Below, piece by piece: positions 18,259 through 26,138 of a DNA stretch of 64,000 nucleotides. The DNA is from Flexibacter flexilis DSM 6793. Its GTDB lineage: Bacteria > Bacteroidota > Bacteroidia > Cytophagales > Flexibacteraceae. The stretch is taken from assembly GCF_900112255.1 (NCBI RefSeq), contig NZ_FOLE01000001.1:62001-126000 (forward strand), given 5' to 3'. Numbering within the stretch: the first letter of the stretch is position 1; each line of letters begins with the position of its first letter. The position numbers and the translations under genes are program-made. Below the pieces are notes generated by a model that saw nothing but the letters and a program-made list of their open reading frames with translations, had not been told where the DNA came from and did not search any database.

Positions 18259-19110
18259 ATGAAAATCTATATTTTATCTTTTGCTTTTCTTTTATCTTTT
18301 CTATCAGAAAATACGCACGCACAACAGGCCAAAAAACCAAAAGAAGTGCTGCTTATTGGCACATTTCATTTTAATAATCCTGGGGCAGATTTGGCCAAAA
18401 CCGACAAATTTGACGTAATGTCCGAAAAGTCGCAAAAGGAATTGGAGGCCATTACTTCCAAAATAAAAGCCTTTGCGCCAGACAAAGTTTTTGTAGAATG
18501 GGATTATAACGAAGCTGCCGAATTGGATAGTTTATATGCGTTGTACATGGCAAATCAATACTTCGATTATGTGGCCAAGAAATATCCTAAAAACGCGTTT
18601 TTTAAGGAAAATGAAATATTTCAATTGGCTTTCCGAATCGCCAAATCGCGCCAACTTCCGAAAGTGTACGGCATTGACATCAAAACGGATTTTGCCTTTG
18701 ATAGTCTATTAGTTGCCCTCGAAAAAGCACAACAAACGACACTCAAAGACAAAATATTTGAACGCATAAAAGAGTTTGAGCAGCGCGACAATACGAACCG
18801 CAAAAAATACACGCTCACGCAACTTATTTTGGAAAGTAATAAGCAGAGCAACCGAAATTTTGACCTTGGCTCTTATATTACACTATTCAATCCTGCGGGG
18901 AAATTTACGGATTTGACGGGCGCGGATTTGGTGGCCAGTTGGTACAGACGCAATCTACTCATGTATTCCTTTGTACAGAAAATCACCGAACAAAAAGATG
19001 ATAAAATTGTAGTGCTGTTGGGCGCAAGTCATATTGCTTTATTCAAACAATTTATTGATTTGGATGAAAATTATAAAGTAGTCGAACTCAAAGACATTTT
19101 AGCGAAATAA
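18259..19110 (+). CDS. DUF5694 family exported protein (TraB/EreA-like pattern)
   Basis: A 283-residue protein with a signal peptide (MKIYILSFAFLLSFLSENTHAQ). Residues 30-45 read EVLLIGTFHFNNPG, and the C-terminal part has IVVLLGASHIALFKQFI. Paired G-T-F-H-F and G-A-S-H motifs with ERIKEF helices between them are typical of DUF5694 and recall the histidine motifs of TraB/ChaN/EreA-like enzymes. Function is unknown; a metal-dependent hydrolase role would be inference. The next gene starts 10 bp later, so this begins a small operon of three genes. Confidence 0.72.
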   Translation: MKIYILSFAFLLSFLSENTHAQQAKKPKEVLLIGTFHFNNPGADLAKTDKFDVMSEKSQKELEAITSKIKAFAPDKVFVEWDYNEAAELDSLYALYMANQYFDYVAKKYPKNAFFKENEIFQLAFRIAKSRQLPKVYGIDIKTDFAFDSLLVALEKAQQTTLKDKIFERIKEFEQRDNTNRKKYTLTQLILESNKQSNRNFDLGSYITLFNPAGKFTDLTGADLVASWYRRNLLMYSFVQKITEQKDDKIVVLLGASHIALFKQFIDLDENYKVVELKDILAK

Positions 19111-19120
19111 ACAGATAAAA

Positions 19121-19441
19121 ATGAAAAATATTTATTTGCTGCTGGCCGCCATCGGGACGCTATTGCCTCTCTCTCAATTTTATCAATTTTTGGCTGTAAA
19201 TGGTTTAGATATTCCGCTGTTTTTTGAACAATTATTTGCCAATAAAATATCCTCTTTTTTCGCAATGGACGTATTGGTTTCGGCGGCGGTTACTGTGTCT
19301 TTAATTGTCGTTGAAACCAAAAGAATCGGCATTAAAAATACTTGGATTTGTTATGTTGGCTTGTTTTTGGCGGGCGTGTCTTGTGGGCTGCCGTTATTTT
19401 TATTTCTGCGAGAAAAAAGTCTCGAAAAGCGAGCCAATTAA
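19121..19441 (+). CDS. DUF2834 membrane protein
   Basis: A 106-residue protein with three hydrophobic segments. [23 protein letters not shown] contains the ANxISSFFxxDxxVSA element characteristic of DUF2834, and [13 protein letters not shown] closes the last helix in the family manner. Function is unknown. It lies between the DUF5694 gene (10 bp) and a sugar transferase gene (17 bp) on the same strand. Confidence 0.78.
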   Translation: MKNIYLLLAAIGTLLPLSQFYQFLAVNGLDIPLFFEQLFANKISSFFAMDVLVSAAVTVSLIVVETKRIGIKNTWICYVGLFLAGVSCGLPLFLFLREKSLEKRAN

Positions 19442-19458
19442 TTGATAAGCCTTTGTGT

Positions 19459-20037
19459 ATGTATGTACATTTTTTCAAACCGTTGCTTGATAAAATAGCG
19501 ACCTTGTTGGGGCTGTTATTGCTGGGTTGGTTGCTGGTGATAGTGGCCGTAATTGTTTGGCTTAGAATGGGTAAACCTGTTTTTTTCTTACAAAAACGCA
19601 CCGCCCAACACGGACGTATTTTTGTATTGTATAAATTCCGAACCATGCTGCCCGACGGGCAAAGCATTACGGCATTAGGCCACTTTTTGCGCCGCACCAA
19701 TTTAGACGAGCTGCCGCAATTGCTCAACGTCCTGAAAGGCGATATTAGTTTGGTCGGGCCGCGTCCGTTGCTGCCCGAATACACGGCACACTACACGCCC
19801 AAGCAAGCCCAACGCCTTCGCGTGGCGCAGGGACTTACGGGACTTGCTCAACTCAAAGGCTACACGCAGCCGCTCACGTGGGCGCAAAAACTCGAATACG
19901 ACGCGCAGTATGCCAACACCCAAACATTTTTGCTGGATTTGCGGATTTTGGTGCTTACGGCGTGGGCGGTTTTCTTTAAAAAACGCTTAAATCATAGCGA
20001 CCTTTCGCGATTTGATGCACAAAATCCGCAGCCATAA
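19459..20037 (+). CDS. single-domain bacterial sugar transferase (PglC/WcaJ-C type)
   Basis: A 192-residue phosphoglycosyl transferase of PF02397. The N-terminal re-entrant hydrophobic segment ([17 protein letters not shown]) is followed by the family motifs [36 protein letters not shown] and [13 protein letters not shown]. It would transfer a sugar phosphate from a nucleotide sugar to undecaprenyl phosphate and start assembly of a surface glycan. The start at 19459 is preferred over an in-frame ATG at 19342 inside DUF2834, since the family begins at the membrane anchor. The rest of a glycan cluster is not adjacent. Confidence 0.88.
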   Translation: MYVHFFKPLLDKIATLLGLLLLGWLLVIVAVIVWLRMGKPVFFLQKRTAQHGRIFVLYKFRTMLPDGQSITALGHFLRRTNLDELPQLLNVLKGDISLVGPRPLLPEYTAHYTPKQAQRLRVAQGLTGLAQLKGYTQPLTWAQKLEYDAQYANTQTFLLDLRILVLTAWAVFFKKRLNHSDLSRFDAQNPQP

Positions 20038-20049
20038 CACTTGTTTTGC

Positions 20050-20057
20050 TACCTTTG
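20050..20057 (+). promoter_or_regulatory. -7 promoter box for the DUF2279 gene
   Basis: TACCTTTG matches TAnnTTTG 28 nt before the ATG at 20086. No properly spaced TTG is present. It supports the internal start over the ATG at 20041, which lies upstream of the box. Confidence 0.45.
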
Positions 20058-20085
20058 CGCACCAGCCAAGTACCCCGACGACCCA

Positions 20086-21027
20086 ATGAAAAAACTTTTT
20101 TTATGGTGGCTTAATGCCCTGATTTTGAGCACTGTTTTTTTTCAGAGTAAAGCCCAAACCCTTCCCGCCGACACGCTACTAATGCCTTTGCCAAATGCGC
20201 AATTTTCGCACAAAAAGCTACTGTACGGCGGCGGCGCGGCTTATACCTTGGGCATGGTGGGGCTGGACAGACTTTGGTACGCGAAAGAGCCTCGTAGCAA
20301 TTTTCATTTTTTCGACGACAGCGGCGAATGGCTACAAATCGACAAAGCAGGACATTTTTATACGAGCTACCAGATTAGCCGCGCAGCCACAGGGCTATTG
20401 CTCCAAACCAATATGCCGCGCCGTCGCGCCTTGTGGGTGGGTGGTGTTACGGGCTTGGTACTGATGACACCCATTGAGATTTTGGACGGATTTTCGTCGG
20501 CTTATGGCGCGTCGCTTTCCGATGAGTTGGCCAATGCGTCGGGGGCGGCTCTGCTGCTTTCCCAAACGCTGCTTTGGGGCGAGTTGCGCATACAACCGCG
20601 CTGGTCATACACGCCGACGGGTTGGGCAAAATACAGGCCTAATGTATTGGGTAGCAATGGAGTAGAACGCGCATTGAAAGATTATAACGGTCAAACTTAT
20701 TGGCTTTCGGTGAATGTGCGTAGTTTTGTGCCGCAGGCGCAATGGTGGCCAAAATGGTTGTGCTTGGCGGCGGGATACGGTGGAAATGGAATGTTAGGAG
20801 GCCACGATAACCACTGGACAGACGCGCAAAACCAAACGTTCAATTATGACCACGTGCGCCGCTACCGACAATATTACCTTTCGTTGGACGTGGATTTTAC
20901 TAAAATCCGTACGCGAAAAGCATGGGTGCGCACGCTGCTGTACAGCTTAGGGCATTTTCATGTGCCTGCGCCTGCGCTCTCTTTTAGCAAGCCGCAAGGC
21001 CTGCGAGGGCATTGGCTTTATTTCTAA
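20086..21027 (+). CDS. DUF2279 family exported protein
   Basis: A 313-residue protein with a signal peptide (MKKLFLWWLNALILSTVFFQSKAQ). The N-terminal half carries KLLYGGGAAYTLGMVGLDRLWY, DKAGHFYTSYQISR and MTPIEILDGFSSAYGASLSDELAN. These D-K-x-G-H and E-x-x-D-G-x-S motifs define the DUF2279/YfiM-like family. The remainder (LSVNVRSFVPQAQWWPKWL onward) is richer in aromatic residues. Function is unknown; envelope localisation follows from the signal peptide. It is the last plus-strand chromosomal gene before the cassette array and its stop codon abuts the array boundary. Confidence 0.75.
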   Translation: MKKLFLWWLNALILSTVFFQSKAQTLPADTLLMPLPNAQFSHKKLLYGGGAAYTLGMVGLDRLWYAKEPRSNFHFFDDSGEWLQIDKAGHFYTSYQISRAATGLLLQTNMPRRRALWVGGVTGLVLMTPIEILDGFSSAYGASLSDELANASGAALLLSQTLLWGELRIQPRWSYTPTGWAKYRPNVLGSNGVERALKDYNGQTYWLSVNVRSFVPQAQWWPKWLCLAAGYGGNGMLGGHDNHWTDAQNQTFNYDHVRRYRQYYLSLDVDFTKIRTRKAWVRTLLYSLGHFHVPAPALSFSKPQGLRGHWLYF

Positions 21028-21054
21028 CAATGAGCGTTAGAAGATTGTACCAAT

Positions 21055-21170
21055 GGTTACGAAACGGGTATTAGTAGGGTGGGATTTAGTCGTACTAAAC
21101 TTTCTATAAGTACAAAAAATCAAATTAGCACTTCTGCCCGCCTGAAATAAAACCCGTGTTAGCAGTAGTT
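21055..21170 (-). repeat. attC-like site A, following the DUF3885 gene
   Basis: On the minus strand the site opens with ACTGCTAAC and contains GGCGGGCAGAAGTGCTAA, an inner AT-rich loop, CCCACCC and an outer ACGGGT/ACCCGT stem, ending at TTTCGTAACC. The last element deviates from GTTAG, so this end may be a decayed or foreign junction. Just beyond it, 21023-21043 holds a small TTCTAAC/GTTAGAA inverted repeat overlapping the DUF2279 stop. Confidence 0.5.
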
Positions 21171-21186
21171 GTTCTTCTTTAGTTAG

Positions 21187-21783
21187 TCATAATCCGTCTT
21201 CTCGTTCTGAAAGCCATTGTTTATATTTCTCCTTATAGTTATCTCTCGTTTGATTGTCTTTCAATATAAAGTCCACGCCTCCGTCATAAGGAGCAACAAT
21301 TATGTTCTTGTCAAATGAAACGAAAAATGCTCTTGTATTGTCATTTGCAATTTCTCTTAAAAGCTTGTCGTGATAGTTTGGTTTCCAAATAGTCTGTGCA
21401 AATGCTGGGCTATAAATGTTGGGCTCATCATATTGTTCAGCGTCAATTTTATTCAGTTGAATTTTGTCGAGCCGTACAAATGAAAAAGACTTGAATATTT
21501 CTTCTTCGTCTGTTACGTGAATTTGTCGGTTGTCACCCCAATTATATTCACCTGTCACAGTTACAATTGGTGTTTCAAGTCCCAACAAGTCAGTAATTAT
21601 TTCGTTTTGTCTTGAAAGAAGAATTTCCCATTCGTTTTCATTCTCTGCATAACGTTTTGATGCTGGCAAACTATGAATTCTAAACCACCTGTCAGAATAG
21701 TCGTGTTTAAATAGATGCGAAATCGGCACTGTATTCGGGTAATTCAAATTCCATAAGTTTTGAAAATCTTCTTTTGTCATCAT
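21187..21783 (-). CDS. DUF3885 domain protein (cassette 3)
   Basis: A 198-residue soluble protein. SDRWFRIHSLPASKRYAENE is the hallmark of DUF3885, a family of unknown function; DNTRAFFVSFDKNIIVAPYDGGVDFIL fills the C-terminal part. There is no signal peptide or membrane segment. It is the only gene in its cassette and starts about 23 nt after the cassette boundary, so it depends on read-through or on a promoter I cannot see. A second Met is adjacent (ATGATG). DUF3885 genes are often scattered singly in accessory regions; a toxin-immunity or stress role would be speculation. Confidence 0.72.
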   Translation of the reverse strand: MMTKEDFQNLWNLNYPNTVPISHLFKHDYSDRWFRIHSLPASKRYAENENEWEILLSRQNEIITDLLGLETPIVTVTGEYNWGDNRQIHVTDEEEIFKSFSFVRLDKIQLNKIDAEQYDEPNIYSPAFAQTIWKPNYHDKLLREIANDNTRAFFVSFDKNIIVAPYDGGVDFILKDNQTRDNYKEKYKQWLSEREDGL

Positions 21784-21799
21784 TTCGTGTTACAATTAC

Positions 21800-21933
21800 A
21801 GCTAACGGATAGGGCTTTGCGTTCGGGTGGGTTTCGGAGCACAAAGCTTTAATTTATTACTAAAGTTCAATAAAAATACAAAGCTCCAAGTTTACACGTC
21901 CGCCCGCCTTGCCACCAATGCAATGTTAGGCAC
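21800..21933 (-). repeat. attC-like site B, following the PDDEXK_2 gene
   Basis: On the minus strand: GTGCCTAAC (fits R'' RYYYAAC), then GGCGGGCGGACGTG, TTGGAGC paired with GCTCCGAA, the shared block GCTCCGAAACCCACCC, and terminal CCGTTAGCT (fits GTTRRRY). About 134 bp long, within the known range of attC sites. Confidence 0.6.
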
Positions 21934-21938
21934 AGCTT

Positions 21939-22745
21939 TTAGTCTTTTTTGTTACGCAATGCCTCTATCTGTTCCACTGTTAAGCCTGTCAAATCTGCAA
22001 TGATTTCATTGCTGTAGCCTTTTGAAATGCCATTTTTCGCAATTTCAAGTTTTGTGTGTTGTTCTGTTTTAGCCAAAACAACTTTTGCAGCCTCTTTGTC
22101 TTTAGCCTTTGCCCGTTCTTCTGGGGTCAAATTATCAAAACTTATCAATTCAACTGCCTTTCTAATGCCTTCGTTTTTTGTATTCAAAACAGGCCTTTCA
22201 GGACTGTGAATAGACTGATAAATTAAGTCTAACCAATCTCTAATCTGCTGTGGTGTTTCATTGTTTGGGTGATTTGGATTTAAGCAAACAAATTGATGTC
22301 CATACAAATCCCTGATTTCGCCTTGTAGGGTTTGCGGATTGAGGTTAAGCAACAAAACCTCATCAAGAATGGGTTTGCCATTTTTCTCGCTAATCTTGTA
22401 AGGTGCAGTCAAAACCACAATCACATAAACGGTTCTTTCAATGTTATACTCTTTGCTATTTCTTTGCTGTTCGGCAATGAGCATCAAAAAATAGTGTAGA
22501 AATCTGTCAAAATGGTGGTCATATTCTATTCGCTGAATTTCAATACATATTCGTTTGTCTATGCTTTCGGCGAAAATGTCTAATTCAAAATCAACATAAC
22601 CAATTTTAGGCTCAAACTTCTTTTCGGTTTCTATTTTTTCCACTTCTACTTCAATGCCTAAAATATCGCGGACAAAAGCCTTAAATACGGTTTTATCCGT
22701 AAAGGCTTTTTTGAAAATTACTTCGTTGTCTAAGTTGCCAAGCAT
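21939..22745 (-). CDS. PD-(D/E)XK nuclease family transposase (Rpn/PDDEXK_2), cassette 2
   Basis: A 268-residue protein of the PDDEXK_2 group (PF12784). Near residue 50, KIGYVDFELDIFAESIDKRICIEIQR supplies the nuclease core: an acidic residue in the D-F-E-L-D-I strand and the E-I-Q motif replacing E-x-K. Flanking family elements are DNEVIFKKAFTDKTVFKAFVRDIL at the start and DRFLHYFLMLI after the core. The C-terminal helix ends with GYSNEIIADLTGLTVEQIEALR, a small helix-turn-helix-like tail common in the family. RpnA-like members cut DNA and promote RecA-independent recombination. It sits alone in a cassette with an unusually long 190 nt leader between cassette boundary and ATG. Confidence 0.85.
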   Translation of the reverse strand: MLGNLDNEVIFKKAFTDKTVFKAFVRDILGIEVEVEKIETEKKFEPKIGYVDFELDIFAESIDKRICIEIQRIEYDHHFDRFLHYFLMLIAEQQRNSKEYNIERTVYVIVVLTAPYKISEKNGKPILDEVLLLNLNPQTLQGEIRDLYGHQFVCLNPNHPNNETPQQIRDWLDLIYQSIHSPERPVLNTKNEGIRKAVELISFDNLTPEERAKAKDKEAAKVVLAKTEQHTKLEIAKNGISKGYSNEIIADLTGLTVEQIEALRNKKD

Positions 22746-22926
22746 ATTTCATTGGATTAAAGTTCTCTCTAAAGATACAAAATTAGTCCAAAAGTCCTTT
22801 GATTGCATTTTGTTGTACAACTTCAATCTGATTTTTATGGTATCTTTGCTATTGCCTCAGATTTTACGCTGTCTTAGGCATACCATTTGTTAAAAATACA
22901 TTTTGAGCCTGTTTATTTTTACTTTT

Positions 22927-23065
22927 GTGCCTAACGGAAAAGCATTTGTGCAGGGCGGGGTTTCGGAGTACAAAAGTTCAATCGAAGAACCAAAGTTGAA
23001 CCTTGCACAAATGTTTCATAGAAGCACTTCAGCCGCCATATTGCCAATACGATGTTAGCGGCTGC
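22927..23065 (-). repeat. attC-like site C, following hamB
   Basis: On the minus strand: GCAGCCGCTAAC, then GGCGGCTGAAGTGCT, CATTTGTGCAAGG paired with CCCTGCACAAATG, an inner GGTTCAA/TTGAAC stem, the shared block CTCCGAAACCCCGCCC, and terminal CCGTTAGGCAC (fits GTTRRRY). About 139 bp. It shares TTGAACTTT and CTCCGAAACCC with site B. Confidence 0.6.
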
Positions 23066-23073
23066 TGTTATTG

Positions 23074-25188
23074 TTATTCGTTTGTTTTAATTCCGTCATA
23101 AAAATATTCTAAGATGTACTTATCAAAGTCTGTAAGAGGAACTTTATCAAATACTAAATTTATTCCTATTTCATTAAATAAATTTAATGCACCGTGGATG
23201 TCCAACTCTTTGTCATAGAAGTTGATTAGTTTATATTCATGCATTTTTTTTGAAATCATTCTTGGCATTCCAAATTCTTCAAGTTGATAAACAACAGAAG
23301 GTAAAAATGCATGTGATGCTAATGATACAAAACTTGAAATATCATAGTTTTTGTCTTTTAATAACTCTTTTTGAAGAATATTTACATCACTTAAAAGTGA
23401 TGCAAGTTTAAATGTTACTTTCCTTTCAAGTTTGAAAAAATCATCTACACCAATTTCATATTGTTCTAGTTCTTTTAGCATTTGAGGTATAGATTTAAAC
23501 CAATTGTTTCGCAATATTTTTACAAATTCAACAAAAGGCTTATACTCCGATTCCCAACCACTTGGTTGTAGTTTTATTATTTTATACAACATTCTATCCC
23601 AATTTGATGGGTACATAGAGTTTAAATAACCTAAACCATTCCATTCATTGGGATTGAATTTCATATCATAAGCTATCTTTTTTATAAGTTCTGCATCGCT
23701 AGATTGGAAAATATTTTCGGCTTGTAGTCTTTCAAGTGTTCCTTGTCCGACAATTTCTGCCATTTCTTCTTTGTATAAAATAATTTTAGCTACTTGTTCT
23801 TTAGTTAAATCGTTCACAAATGTCTTTTCATCTAGGTCTCCTAAAATTTGTTCTGGAAAAGGAATGTCAAGTTGTGTTTTTTCTTCTGTTGGTGGTTTGT
23901 CAAGAATGTAAATTTTGCCAATGAAATGACGAAACATTCTACCCCCACGCCCCATAATATTTCTGTAAGTAAAATCATTAAGTCTTGCTCGACCTTTTCC
24001 ACTTCTATTAGCCCAAATAATTACATTTTCGGCAGATGTGTTAACTCCTTCAATAATTGAAGAAGTCGAAACTATTGTGTCAAGCCCTTGTTTTTCCTCA
24101 AATAATTTTACTTGTATTTGACTCAATGAACGATGTAGTCTTCCGTTGTGTATTCCTGCACCTCTTTTAACTAGTTTTGTTAAAGACCAATTGAAATCAT
24201 AATTTTCACTTAGCCAACCTGAAAAATCATTTAATAATTTTCTATCTTTTTCTTGAATACTTGAAAGAAGCAATGTAGAAACGCTTTCAATATTTGTGTA
24301 CGTTCCTGCATAAACAAGCGTTTTCGTTTGTTTGCTTTCAAGAATTTCTAAAAGGAATTTACTTTTAATACTATCATCATTGTTTATTTGATTGAAATAC
24401 TCAAATTTCTCAAGATACACTGTATTGAAGTCTAGTGGAAAAAACTCCATCCCTTCTGTAAATGGATTCTGTCCTAGATTGCTAATGTTCGGTGCTAAAA
24501 AATATCTTTGCTTTGCGACTTTCCCAAGTTTAAGAATAGCTTTTATTAAAGTAGGTGAACGGTCTGAATCAAATTTTGAACTTGCTTTGTAAAATTCATC
24601 AATGATTAAAATGTCAAGTTCTTTTATTTTATCTACATAATTGATGGCTCTTTCTTGTGGAAATATAAAAATGTTTTTTTCGGCAGGTTCTACTTCTGTT
24701 GTTGTTATAATCTTGTATTCAGAAGCAAATTTTTTATACAATCTTCTTCTTGTTTCGTCAGTCAATGCAATAGTTGGAACGATAATCAAAACATTTTTAG
24801 GCTTTTTGATTTTGATGAAAGCATCAATTACAAAACTTTTTCCAAAACTTGTTGGTGCACTTACCGCTATGTTGTTTCCCTCTAAAAGACGTTTGAGTAG
24901 AAAGGATTGTTCACGATGAAGAGTTAGAGGAATTTCTTCTCCTACATCAACCTTAAATGCTTCATAAATAAATCTTTCTTCCCAATTAGAAGTTTCGGGT
25001 TCAAGGTATGGGAAAAGACCTGTTTCACGGATTAAGTGATTTACAAGTGGTGTGTATTCAATTTTATGCTCCTCGTGGAAGTCAAGTAATTTTATAAGCT
25101 CTTGCCTTGCATCGTTTTCTTTATTCGCAATCAACAAGCCGTTTATGGTTTGACAATGTTCAAATACTGTATTTTCCATATTATTCAC
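23074..25188 (-). CDS. hamB: Hachiman anti-phage helicase HamB
   Basis: A 704-residue superfamily 2 helicase. Walker A SAPTSFGKS is at residues 110-118. Motif II is DEFY (197-200) after DILII, a variant of DEAD/DExH. TIVSTSSIIEGVNT precedes motif VI RNIMGRGGRM at about 409-418. After about residue 430 there is a long helical C-terminal domain without recognised motifs. Hachiman systems pair such a helicase with a DUF1837 protein; the helicase senses damaged or phage DNA and releases the nuclease. The gene overlaps the 3' end of hamA by 8 bp, so the two are translationally coupled, and both lie in one cassette. The overall similarity to HamB is judged by architecture and partner. Confidence 0.8.
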   Translation of the reverse strand: MNNMENTVFEHCQTINGLLIANKENDARQELIKLLDFHEEHKIEYTPLVNHLIRETGLFPYLEPETSNWEERFIYEAFKVDVGEEIPLTLHREQSFLLKRLLEGNNIAVSAPTSFGKSFVIDAFIKIKKPKNVLIIVPTIALTDETRRRLYKKFASEYKIITTTEVEPAEKNIFIFPQERAINYVDKIKELDILIIDEFYKASSKFDSDRSPTLIKAILKLGKVAKQRYFLAPNISNLGQNPFTEGMEFFPLDFNTVYLEKFEYFNQINNDDSIKSKFLLEILESKQTKTLVYAGTYTNIESVSTLLLSSIQEKDRKLLNDFSGWLSENYDFNWSLTKLVKRGAGIHNGRLHRSLSQIQVKLFEEKQGLDTIVSTSSIIEGVNTSAENVIIWANRSGKGRARLNDFTYRNIMGRGGRMFRHFIGKIYILDKPPTEEKTQLDIPFPEQILGDLDEKTFVNDLTKEQVAKIILYKEEMAEIVGQGTLERLQAENIFQSSDAELIKKIAYDMKFNPNEWNGLGYLNSMYPSNWDRMLYKIIKLQPSGWESEYKPFVEFVKILRNNWFKSIPQMLKELEQYEIGVDDFFKLERKVTFKLASLLSDVNILQKELLKDKNYDISSFVSLASHAFLPSVVYQLEEFGMPRMISKKMHEYKLINFYDKELDIHGALNLFNEIGINLVFDKVPLTDFDKYILEYFYDGIKTNE

Positions 25189-26101
25189 GGTGGGCTTTAG
25201 CTTTTAAAATAAAAGTATCTACAATTTTCTTTTTGTCAGCAACGGGAAATAAAATGATATGAAAGTTTATTTTCTCATATAGATGAATGCCTTTACATTT
25301 TTCAATTTGCTTTTTAAAATATGCAGTTGCTCTGTCTTTGTATGTGTTGATTATATCATTTTTGTATTCATCTGTTAATGTTGTTTGGCTTTTGGTTTGT
25401 TTACATTCGTATAAAAGTAAAATTGGGATATTTAAAATTGGTTTTAGATTATCAATACTCTCCTCTTGGGATAAACTTACCTTAATTTTTGCTCTTAATT
25501 CAGGTGAAACCTTGTCAAAGTCATTGATGTCGCTAAGATTAGTGATAATGCTGTTTTCCTTTTTTATTTTGTCTAAACTAATAGAGTCATTAACTGATTC
25601 TACAATTTTATCAAGTCGTGCATCCTCGATACTGCTGTAAAATTTTGATTCGCCAAACCACAATGAAAATTTGTCATCAGACTCAACAACTATATGAACG
25701 CTGTCTGAACCTTTTGCTTCGTCTTTTACGTTTTGCTTGTAAAAAATCTTAGGGACAATAGGCAAGGCTGAATAATAATCTTTCATTATTCCATAAAGAA
25801 CAATTTCGGCTATTTCACTACCACGTCCGAAAGCTTTTTCGCCTTCAACCAATCTTAATTTTTTAGCTGCTTGGGTTAAAACAGAACCTTCTCCTTTGTC
25901 AATTAGAGCTTTTCTTTCACTATGACTTAAAGCTGTTTCTTTTATGTTATCCCAAATGTAGTTTTGAAATTTGTCAAACCTCCAACTGCCATTTTCAAAG
26001 TCGTTCAATAACCCAAGAACAAATTTATTGTCCGTTGGTGTTAGGGTATTGTCTAATTTTGCGTTATCAAATATGTCTTTAACTAAAATTTCAAATGTCA
26101 T
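25181..26101 (-). CDS. hamA: Hachiman nuclease HamA (DUF1837)
   Basis: A 306-residue DUF1837 protein, starting at MTFEILVKDIFDN. The motif series matches the family: AFGRGSEIAEIVLYGIM, PKIFYKQN, GSDSVHIVV and SLWFGESKFY. Asp133 (G-S-D) and Glu151-Ser-Lys153 (GESK) are the likely PD-(D/E)xK metal-binding and catalytic residues. HamA is the effector nuclease held in check by HamB. An in-frame ATG at 26155 would add 18 residues encoded across the predicted cassette boundary at 26146/26147; those residues (MQMLAATVSK...) would derive from the upstream junction, so the internal start is chosen. It is the first gene of cassette 1, about 45 nt after the boundary. Confidence 0.85.
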   Translation of the reverse strand: MTFEILVKDIFDNAKLDNTLTPTDNKFVLGLLNDFENGSWRFDKFQNYIWDNIKETALSHSERKALIDKGEGSVLTQAAKKLRLVEGEKAFGRGSEIAEIVLYGIMKDYYSALPIVPKIFYKQNVKDEAKGSDSVHIVVESDDKFSLWFGESKFYSSIEDARLDKIVESVNDSISLDKIKKENSIITNLSDINDFDKVSPELRAKIKVSLSQEESIDNLKPILNIPILLLYECKQTKSQTTLTDEYKNDIINTYKDRATAYFKKQIEKCKGIHLYEKINFHIILFPVADKKKIVDTFILKAKAHRE

Positions 26102-26138
26102 TTGTTTGCTTGTTATTTCGGGGTGTTTGCTTACAGTT

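Noticed and set aside
21800-23065. Palindromic sites as ordinary rho-independent terminators of the cassette genes
   Set aside because: They are too long (115-140 bp), lack T-runs after the stem, share internal blocks with one another and carry GTTAG boundaries matched to the flanking unit.
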